Made by a program: the position numbers and the translations under genes | Origin: an uncultured SAR86 cluster bacterium | GTDB taxonomy: Bacteria > Pseudomonadota > Gammaproteobacteria > Magnimaribacterales > D2472 | Direction: 5' to 3' | DNA: 64,000 nt | Assembly: GCA_902591925.1 (NCBI GenBank) | Contig: CACJCN010000001.1 | Span: forward strand, 70,001-134,000 | The notes under the pieces: generated by a model | What the model was told of the DNA's origin: nothing | The model's input: the letters and a program-made list of their open reading frames with translations, nothing else | Database searches by the model: none | Shown here: piece after piece, positions 57,477 through 64,000 of the stretch | Layout: each line of letters begins with the position of its first letter | Position numbering within the stretch: position 1 is the stretch's first letter

Positions 57477-60400
57477 ATGCTTGAGGCAAAAAATAAATTT
57501 ATTTGTGAAGAAAAGCTTTTATCAAGTTTGTCGGATGAAACTAAGTTCTTAGAAGAAAAAGAGATATCTAAAAATGCTCAAAAAATAATTGAGTTATGTA
57601 GAAAAAACAAGGTAGATAGAACTAAGCTTGATGCATTTTTAAATGAGTATGGCCTGGATAACAAAGAAGGTGTTGCTTTAATGTGTCTTGCTGAATCTGT
57701 ATTAAGAATTCCTGACAAAAAAACAAGAGATCTCATTATTTCTGAAAAATTATCTGAAGGAAAATGGATAGATCATTTAAATCAAGCTGATAGCATTTTT
57801 GTAAACGCATCCACATGGGGATTGCTGCTTGCTGGAAAAATTGTAAAAACTCCCTCAAAGTGGTCAGAAAATCCAAATAACTTTTTATCAGAACTTGTAT
57901 CAAAATCTGGTGAGATGCCAATAAGAAATGCTGTACTTGCCGCCATGCAAATTCTTAGCCAAGAATTTGTAATTGGAAGAAATTTTAAAGACATTAATAA
58001 AATGTCTGGCTTAGAAAAAGAAGTATTTTCTTTTGATATGCTTGGTGAGGCAGCAAGAACTCCACAACAAGCAGATGATTATTTTGAATCATATAAAAGC
58101 GCTATAGATGAAGTTGGAAAAATTAATACTGCAAGAAATTTGTCTAATGGAGTATCAATAAAAATCTCAGCACTTCATCCAAGATATGAAATGAGAAAAA
58201 TTAATCAAATAGAATCTGAATTATTACCAAAATTAAAAGAACTAGTTAATTATGCTCAATCAAAAGATGTTGAAATAACGATTGATGCGGAAGAACAAGA
58301 TAGGCTTTCTTTAAGTCTACATATTATTGAAAAACTTGCATATGAAAAAAATATTAGAGACTGGCCAGGGTTTGGAATTGCACTTCAGGCGTATGGAAAA
58401 AGATCATTTGATGTCATTCATTGGTTAAATGGAATTTTAGATAAAAGAGATGGTATGCATCTTAGATTAGTTAAAGGAGCATACTGGGATTATGAAATTA
58501 AACATGCTCAGGTTTCAGGCTACGAAGGATATCCAGTCTTCTCAAAAAAATCACTTACCGACATTGCATATCTTGCTTGCGCAAAAGAAATATTCAAAAA
58601 CAAAAAAATATTTCCAAAATTTGCCACACATAATGCACATACGATCTCTTCAATTCATCATATTGGAAAAGATTGTAATTATGAATTTCAAAGATTATAT
58701 GGGATGGGTGAACTTTTGTATAAAAGTGCGTCTAAAGTTCTGGGAATTAAAAATAATCCCTCCGTTTATGCTCCGATTGGAAGCTATAAGGATTTATTAC
58801 CCTATTTGGTAAGAAGATTGCTTGAGAATGGGGCAAATAGCTCATTCATAAATAGGCTGCTAGATCCTGATACTAATTCTAAATGGTTAGCTGAAAATCC
58901 ATATATCAGAGTTAAAAGTGAAAAAAAAGAAATTCCATTACCAAATCAAATATTTATTAATAGACAAAATTCATCTGGTATGGACATATCAGAGAGTGAG
59001 AACCTAGAAAATCTAAAGAATAGACTCACTGATTTTGATGATAAATTAATTGATGCCAAATCAATTTACGAAGGAAGAGAAGAAGACAATAAAAATGTTG
59101 AAAAAATATTCTCAATTTCATCAAAAAAAGAAATTGGAACAGTGGTTTTTGATAATCCTAAAAACATAAAAAAGTCGCTTACCAAAAGTTTAAAAACAAC
59201 TTGGTCAAATAGAAGCCCCAATGAAAGATCAGAGATTCTAAATAAAATTGCTAGCAATATAGAAGAAGAACCTTACGAGTTAATATATTTTCTTATTAAT
59301 GAAGCTGGCAAAACTATTCAGAATGCAATCGATGAAATTAGAGAAGCTGTAGACTTTTTGAGGTATTACTCAAATCAAATCCTTAAAATATCTGATGCTA
59401 GCGATCTTGAAGGACCAACTGGTGAAGAAAATTTAATTAAATACACATCAAAAGGAAGATTCTTGTGTATAAGTCCATGGAACTTTCCTGTTGCAATACT
59501 TATAGGTCAAATCTCTGCTGCTCTTGCATGCGGAAACAAAGTCATTGTAAAACCGTCTGAACATACCTCAATACTTGGATATCTAGTTGTAAAAAAATTT
59601 CATGAGCTTGGTATACCAAAAGATGCTTTGGAATTAATACTTGGTGATGGAAGTTATGGTGAAACATTGACAAAAATTACCCCACTGCATGGCGTAGCTT
59701 TTACAGGCTCATTGAAAACTGCAAAAAGTATTCAAGCTAATCTTTTAGAGAGTCAAAAACAAATAGTTCCATTAATCGCTGAAACAGGTGGAATTAATGC
59801 AATGATTGTTGATTCAAGTGCATTATTAGAACAAGTAACAGATGATGTTATAAGGTCTGCATTTGATAGTGCTGGACAAAGGTGCTCAGCATTAAGAGTA
59901 CTTTGTATACAAGAAGAAATTTATGATGATCTAGTTACTATGATTAAAGGTAACATTTCAACTCAAGCTATAGGTGATCCAAATAATTTTGATATAGATA
60001 TAGGGCCGATAATAAATAATAAAGCTTTAGAAAATTTAAATAATTACATAACAAAATGTAAACGAAAAGGAATGGAGGTATTTCAGTTTGAAGGCAAAGA
60101 ATCAAATACACATATCTATCCAACTATAATCAATATTAATAGCATTTCTGATATAGAAGATGAGCAATTTGGGCCAATTCTTCATATTCTTAAATATAAA
60201 TCTAATGAGATTGATCAATTGATAGCTGAAATAAATGATAGTGGTTATGGATTAACGATGGGTATTCATACCAGGATAGAATCAAGAGCAGATTATTTTG
60301 GCTCAATGTCTAACGTTGGCAATATATACATAAATAGGGATATGGTTGGCGCAGTTGTAGGCTCTCAGCCTTTTGGAGGAGTTGGATTATCTGGGAGTGG

Positions 60401-60518
60401 TTTTAAAGCAGGTGGACCAAACTATCTTTTACAATTCCTAAACGAAAAAGTGCTATCAAAAAATTCTGTTGCTTTTGGTGGGAATACTGAATTACTAAAT
60501 CTTCAAGAAGACATATGA
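57477..60518 (+). CDS. putA: Bifunctional proline dehydrogenase / glutamate semialdehyde dehydrogenase
   Basis: PutA oxidises proline to glutamate. This 1013-residue protein is the short type without the ribbon-helix-helix DNA-binding domain of E. coli PutA, so it should not act as a repressor. The proline dehydrogenase barrel (about 160-470) shows SIKISALHPRYE, LRLVKGAYWDYE and LVRRLLENGANSSFI. The aldehyde dehydrogenase domain (about 510-1000) has ISPWNFPVAILIGQISAAL, the Glu in LIAETGGINAMIV and the catalytic Cys in DSAGQRCSALRVL. It lies between tyrS and mepM, where other gammaproteobacteria have nothing. Confidence 0.96.
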   Translation: MLEAKNKFICEEKLLSSLSDETKFLEEKEISKNAQKIIELCRKNKVDRTKLDAFLNEYGLDNKEGVALMCLAESVLRIPDKKTRDLIISEKLSEGKWIDHLNQADSIFVNASTWGLLLAGKIVKTPSKWSENPNNFLSELVSKSGEMPIRNAVLAAMQILSQEFVIGRNFKDINKMSGLEKEVFSFDMLGEAARTPQQADDYFESYKSAIDEVGKINTARNLSNGVSIKISALHPRYEMRKINQIESELLPKLKELVNYAQSKDVEITIDAEEQDRLSLSLHIIEKLAYEKNIRDWPGFGIALQAYGKRSFDVIHWLNGILDKRDGMHLRLVKGAYWDYEIKHAQVSGYEGYPVFSKKSLTDIAYLACAKEIFKNKKIFPKFATHNAHTISSIHHIGKDCNYEFQRLYGMGELLYKSASKVLGIKNNPSVYAPIGSYKDLLPYLVRRLLENGANSSFINRLLDPDTNSKWLAENPYIRVKSEKKEIPLPNQIFINRQNSSGMDISESENLENLKNRLTDFDDKLIDAKSIYEGREEDNKNVEKIFSISSKKEIGTVVFDNPKNIKKSLTKSLKTTWSNRSPNERSEILNKIASNIEEEPYELIYFLINEAGKTIQNAIDEIREAVDFLRYYSNQILKISDASDLEGPTGEENLIKYTSKGRFLCISPWNFPVAILIGQISAALACGNKVIVKPSEHTSILGYLVVKKFHELGIPKDALELILGDGSYGETLTKITPLHGVAFTGSLKTAKSIQANLLESQKQIVPLIAETGGINAMIVDSSALLEQVTDDVIRSAFDSAGQRCSALRVLCIQEEIYDDLVTMIKGNISTQAIGDPNNFDIDIGPIINNKALENLNNYITKCKRKGMEVFQFEGKESNTHIYPTIININSISDIEDEQFGPILHILKYKSNEIDQLIAEINDSGYGLTMGIHTRIESRADYFGSMSNVGNIYINRDMVGAVVGSQPFGGVGLSGSGFKAGGPNYLLQFLNEKVLSKNSVAFGGNTELLNLQEDI

Positions 60519-61759
60519 TTGGATTTAAAAAAACTCCAATCAGGCTTGTATTGATAATATTTTTTATATCTGTTGTCTCAATAATCCTTATTTATGTTGA
60601 TTCCCTTGATAATGAACCATTAGCTATTGAAGAAATTACAATTTCAAGAGATCTTAGTGAAGGTCTAACGCCTATCAAGAGCAAGCAGATTCATACAGTA
60701 AGAAAGGGAGATAGCCTTTCTGTAATATTTGAAGACAAACAAGTCCCATTAAATACAGCCTACAAAATTTTTGATTTTGACAAAAATAATCTTTTATCAA
60801 GCATTATTCCAGGCGACATTATGGAATTTAATTACATGGGTAATGATTTACTGAGTATAGAAATAATTAAGGATGACGTTAACTCAATACTTATTAAAAC
60901 TGAAGATGAGATATCGATTGTGAAAATTAAAAAAGAAGCGCAAACTATTACATCTATTGGATTTGGTGAAATAAGAGACTCATTCTATAAAAGCGCAAAG
61001 GGTGTAGGTATTCCTGATAGCATAATTATGGATTTTGCATATATCTTTGGATGGGACATAGACTTTATCTTTGATGTGAGAAAGGGTGACAAATTTTCAG
61101 TGATCTATGAAACTGAATTTTCTGAGGGTGAAAAAATTTCAAGTGGGGATATTGTTTTTGCAGAGTTTACTAATAGAGAAAAAAAGTACATTGCTCAAAG
61201 ATTTTTTGACAATGTTCAGGGTAAGCAGTATTTTAACGAAAATGGAGAAAACGTTAAGAAAGCTTTTCTTAGAGCTCCTCTAGATTTTGCTTATATCAGC
61301 TCTCATTTTAATCCAAATAGGATGCATCCAATTCTGCATAAAATAAAAGCTCATAATGGCGTTGATTATGCCGCAAAAAGAAATACGCCTGTAAAAGCTT
61401 CAGGAGATGGAGTTATTTCCTTCATTGGAAAACAAAGAGGATATGGCAGAACTATTGAAATTAAGCATGGTGGAAATATAAAAACTTTATATGCACATCT
61501 TGAAAGATTTAATTCAAAATTAAAGCAGGGTAGCAAAGTAAAGCAAGGAGACATAATTGCTTATGTTGGCGATTCTGGACAGGCAACTGGCCCACATCTT
61601 CATTTTGAATTTTGGAAAGGTGAAATCAGAACAGATCCAGTTAAAGTCAAACTACCTTCAGCTAAGCCAGTTAATATTTCGCAAAAAGATGATTTTGATA
61701 ATTTGCTACAGTTAAATTTAAATAAACTTAATCAATACAATTTGAAAAAAAATGGGTAA
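60515..61759 (+). CDS. mepM: M23 family peptidoglycan endopeptidase, MepM-like
   Basis: A 414-residue murein DD-endopeptidase anchored by an N-terminal helix (about 12-29). A LysM/OapA-like region follows (IHTVRKGDSLSVIFEDKQVPLN, about 59-80). The C-terminal M23 domain has the zinc site in RMHPILHKIKAHNGVDYAAKRN and GPHLHFEFWKG. Such enzymes cut cross-links so that new glycan can be inserted. It overlaps putA and anmK by 4 and 8 bases; mepM-anmK-erpA is a conserved order. Confidence 0.94.
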   Translation: MIGFKKTPIRLVLIIFFISVVSIILIYVDSLDNEPLAIEEITISRDLSEGLTPIKSKQIHTVRKGDSLSVIFEDKQVPLNTAYKIFDFDKNNLLSSIIPGDIMEFNYMGNDLLSIEIIKDDVNSILIKTEDEISIVKIKKEAQTITSIGFGEIRDSFYKSAKGVGIPDSIIMDFAYIFGWDIDFIFDVRKGDKFSVIYETEFSEGEKISSGDIVFAEFTNREKKYIAQRFFDNVQGKQYFNENGENVKKAFLRAPLDFAYISSHFNPNRMHPILHKIKAHNGVDYAAKRNTPVKASGDGVISFIGKQRGYGRTIEIKHGGNIKTLYAHLERFNSKLKQGSKVKQGDIIAYVGDSGQATGPHLHFEFWKGEIRTDPVKVKLPSAKPVNISQKDDFDNLLQLNLNKLNQYNLKKNG

Positions 61760-62768
61760 TTATTTCATTGGAATCATGACTGGAACAAGTGCTGATTCGC
61801 TTGATGGTTGTTTAGTTTCATTTGAAAAGAATTTTAAATTTGTTGAATCCATTACTACAGAACTTGAGGGAAATTATAAATCAAGATATGAAGATGCTAT
61901 TAGAGCAGGTTATAAAAAAACTAGCGAATCAAAGGATCTCCTTTTGCTAGAAAAAAGCCTTAATGAGAAAACAATTCAGCTCATAAAAGAATTGATAAAA
62001 AAAACAAAAATAGATTTTTCAGAAATCTCATCAATAGGATTTTCTGGACAGACCGTTTTTCATACGAATAAGATGAGCTTCCAAATCGGTGATCCTAAGT
62101 TAATCGCTAGGGAGACAAATATTGATGTTTACTCTGACTTTAGAAACTATGACATCAAAAATGGTGGCCTTGGTGCTCCACTTATTCCGGTATTCCATAA
62201 ATATATTTATTCCGAGAAAAATAGCAACAAGCTAGTTTTTAATATTGGAGGGATTGCAAATGGAACATACTTACAAAACGAAAAAGTATCTTTAGCATCA
62301 GATGTTGGTCCTGGAAATTGTCTAATAGATTATTTTATGAAAAAAAATTTTGGTCAGCCCTTTGATAATTTAGGTAAAGAAGCTATGAAAGGCGAAATAG
62401 ATACCAATTTGTTACAAAGGCTTTTGAGTGAATGTGCTGACATGAAATATCCAAGGGCAGATGATAAGAAAGTCTATTATAATTTAATAGATAACTCATT
62501 CGATAAAGTTGATCCTAATTCTTTATTAAGGACCTTGACAGAATTCACAGCCACCAAAATTATAGAATTTTACAAATTTTGTAAAAAACCAAATGATGTG
62601 ATCTTCCATGGAGGAGGAACGAAAAATCTATTTTTAATGAATATTATTAAAAATGAAATTGGTAAAGTAAGAACTACTGACGGTGAAATTCCTTCAAAAT
62701 ACGTTGAAGCAGCTGCCTTTGCTTATCTTGCCTATTTAGAGAAAGGTGAATTATATTTGTCTAAGTAG
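61752..62768 (+). CDS. anmK: 1,6-anhydro-N-acetylmuramic acid kinase
   Basis: AnmK opens and phosphorylates anhydroMurNAc made by lytic transglycosylases, in cell-wall recycling. The 338-residue protein starts GIMTGTSADSLDGCLVSF (usual GTSxDGID), has GFSGQTVFHTN (usual GHGQTxxH), FRNYDIKNGGLGAPLIPVFH, FNIGGIANGTYL, ASDVGPGNCLIDYF and IFHGGGTKNLFLM, all family motifs. It complements mltB (28679) and mpl (34397). Confidence 0.95.
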   Translation: MGNYFIGIMTGTSADSLDGCLVSFEKNFKFVESITTELEGNYKSRYEDAIRAGYKKTSESKDLLLLEKSLNEKTIQLIKELIKKTKIDFSEISSIGFSGQTVFHTNKMSFQIGDPKLIARETNIDVYSDFRNYDIKNGGLGAPLIPVFHKYIYSEKNSNKLVFNIGGIANGTYLQNEKVSLASDVGPGNCLIDYFMKKNFGQPFDNLGKEAMKGEIDTNLLQRLLSECADMKYPRADDKKVYYNLIDNSFDKVDPNSLLRTLTEFTATKIIEFYKFCKKPNDVIFHGGGTKNLFLMNIIKNEIGKVRTTDGEIPSKYVEAAAFAYLAYLEKGELYLSK

Positions 62769-63105
62769 TAAAAGACTCTCCACATCCGCATGTTGTTTTG
62801 GCATTTGGATTATTAATAACAAACTTTGATCCTGATAAATCCTCAACGAAATCAAGTGTTGATCCATATAAATATGGATAGGACATGGAGTCAACTAAAA
62901 TTGAAAAATTATCAAACTGAATCACATCATCATCAAATGCAACATCGTCATCAAACTTAAATCCATATTGAAATCCTGAACAACCCCCACCTGTAACAAA
63001 AACACGAAAATTTGAACTGGAATTAGAGTCTTTTTTAATTACATCTAAAATTCTTTTTAATGCATTTTTAGTTACATCAATTGATTTTGTTACATTGTTT
63101 TCCAT
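62761..63105 (-). CDS. erpA: Iron-sulfur cluster insertion protein ErpA
   Basis: This A-type carrier (114 aa) delivers Fe-S clusters to apoproteins. Three conserved cysteines are present: one in VTGGGCSGFQYGFKFDD and two in KTTCGCGESF at the end. The C-terminal CGCGxSF and conserved place next to anmK favour ErpA over IscA. Client proteins in the window may include IlvD. It converges on anmK with an 8-base overlap. Confidence 0.93.
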   Translation of the reverse strand: MENNVTKSIDVTKNALKRILDVIKKDSNSSSNFRVFVTGGGCSGFQYGFKFDDDVAFDDDVIQFDNFSILVDSMSYPYLYGSTLDFVEDLSGSKFVINNPNAKTTCGCGESFTT

Positions 63106-63106
63106 T

Positions 63107-63631
63107 TTAAGAAACTCTCTTAACTTTTATTCTTACCTTAGATCTTTTATTAATCATCCAAAAACCACCTAAAGTAGATTCTTCAATAATAATTTCATTC
63201 TTGTTCTTGAAGTTTATTCGTTTTATTGACGATAATACAGATTGAGACTCCCATAATTGGTTATTTTCAAGTCTAAATCTAGTTTTACCACCTGCAGATT
63301 TAATCACACTTGAAATAGAGGTTGCAATTGTAATTTTTTCAACCTCAATATTTGCAGCTTTTTTTTGGTTATCTGTTAACCCAAACTCAGCAATCTGCTT
63401 TTTGTCAATTTTTGCAGGACTTTTCTTAGTCTCTGTTAATAGCTTCTCATCAGATTTAATTAAATCTTCTAAAGCTAATTCCTCATTCAAATCTTCTTTA
63501 ATTTTAAAAATATTGTCATAACAAGCTAATCTTTCTTTGTCTGAATCAATTTTAGCGCAATTAAATGCAGAATCTTCAGCTATTAAATTTTTAACGCTTA
63601 AAAAAACACATAGAAATAAAATGTTACGCAT
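63107..63631 (-). CDS. Secreted protein of unknown function with an RLACYD motif
   Basis: A 174-residue protein with a signal peptide (MRNILFLCVFLSVKNLIA). Residues 24-42 (FNCAKIDSDKERLACYDNIF) carry two cysteines in a pattern seen at the start of several proteobacterial envelope proteins (C..I.dd..RLaCYD). A charged linker follows, then a beta-rich C-terminal part with GKTRFRLENNQLWESQ and LGGFWMI. The two cysteines could form a disulfide. It ends one base before the erpA start, so they are probably co-transcribed. I do not know its function. Confidence 0.7.
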   Translation of the reverse strand: MRNILFLCVFLSVKNLIAEDSAFNCAKIDSDKERLACYDNIFKIKEDLNEELALEDLIKSDEKLLTETKKSPAKIDKKQIAEFGLTDNQKKAANIEVEKITIATSISSVIKSAGGKTRFRLENNQLWESQSVLSSIKRINFKNKNEIIIEESTLGGFWMINKRSKVRIKVKRVS

Positions 63632-63719
63632 TGATCTTTATTATAAATTTAATTGTTGAAGAGTATAAATTATAATTACAATTATATATCCTCAAAACAC
63701 AAAATATTTTTAAAATATA

Positions 63720-64000
63720 ATGCAAAGAACCCTAATAATATACTCATCAGTTGACGGTCATACTAAGACAATTTGTGAAAAAATTGCAAATCAAGCAAAG
63801 AACTCTGAGGTGGACATTTTACCTTTGGACGCTGATATTAATATTGATCAATATGAAAAAATAGTAATAGGTGCAAGTATTAGGTATGGAAAATACAGAA
63901 AAGGTTTGTATAATTTCATTGAAAAAAATATTGAAACACTTGAATTAAAAGAAAATGCATTTTTTTCTGTGAGTGCTGTTGCTAGAAAACCTGAAAAAAG
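63720..64000 (+). CDS. hemG: Protoporphyrinogen oxidase HemG, flavodoxin type (partial, runs off the window)
   Basis: The first 93 residues are present. The start QRTLIIYSSVDGHTKTICEKI is the FMN-binding flavodoxin loop, IVIGASIRYGKYRKGLYNFI matches the E. coli HemG segment VVIGASIRYGHY, and FFSVSAVARKPEK matches FYSVNLVARKPEK. HemG oxidises protoporphyrinogen IX using the quinone pool, late in haem synthesis. The C-terminus and the characteristic HemG insertion lie beyond the window. Confidence 0.93.
   Translation, partial: MQRTLIIYSSVDGHTKTICEKIANQAKNSEVDILPLDADINIDQYEKIVIGASIRYGKYRKGLYNFIEKNIETLELKENAFFSVSAVARKPEK

Overview
The window is an AT-rich, densely packed chromosome segment from a marine gammaproteobacterium. 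The gene families and gene order are gammaproteobacterial: bamD/rluD, leuS-lptE-holA, rsfS-rlmH-mrdA-rodA-mltB-dacA, parE/tolC, tyrS/mepM/anmK/erpA and hemC-hemD. The genome looks streamlined, with many 1-14 base gene overlaps, no gene-free stretch over 300 bases, no insertion sequence, no CRISPR array and no prophage. A proteorhodopsin of the blue-absorbing type, together with a TonB/PnuT thiamine-uptake operon, points to a SAR86-like photoheterotroph. That placement is inferred from gene content.

Layout. 1-2024 holds an rRNA operon on the minus strand: the 5' end of 23S, a short spacer without tRNA genes, and a complete 16S. The minus-strand genes ilvB-ilvN-ilvC lie upstream of it (2182-5242), then rluD divergent from bamD (5.3-7.1 kb). 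A multidrug-type RND pump and its adaptor face a TetR-family regulator (7.35-12.1 kb). Next come a flavin reductase, rsmD-hemC-hemD, and the minus-strand run rho, trxA, hemB, ilvD, an ABC ATPase and an esterase (to 21.6 kb). At 21.67-22.73 kb lies what looks like an eroded dsbD-aroQ-accB-accC locus: only the first domain of DsbD and the first domain of AccB remain around an intact aroQ. leuS-lptE-holA follow, then the cell-elongation block rsfS-rlmH-mrdA-rodA-mltB-dacA-dat in inverted orientation (26.7-33.3 kb).

33.4-44.5 kb carries a PGPGW-type membrane protein, a LON-domain protein, mpl, a PPi-type phosphofructokinase, a DUF2244 protein, topoisomerase IV (parE-parC), a TolC-family channel, mutM and coaD. 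Proteorhodopsin (44.6 kb) has its own promoter, a structured leader and a terminator. An NAD-dependent formate dehydrogenase lies at 46.2-47.4 kb, and an odd small protein with an integrase-like N-terminus and a membrane tail at 47.6 kb. A TPP riboswitch controls a TonB receptor, a PnuC-family transporter and a small-molecule kinase (48.0-51.6 kb), which reads as a thiamine uptake and salvage operon. The last part holds a prolyl oligopeptidase, tRNA-Ile, a membrane desaturase-family enzyme, an FKBP, tyrS, putA, mepM, anmK, erpA and the start of hemG.

How the parts may work together. Light (proteorhodopsin) and formate (Fdh) could supplement energy from organic substrates such as proline (PutA) and peptides. 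Thiamine would be imported under TPP control. The TetR regulator probably controls both the RND pump and the unlinked TolC gene 30 kb away, because a 19-bp pseudo-palindrome occurs twice in front of the pump and once in front of tolC. All functions are assigned by reading the sequence; no database search was run.
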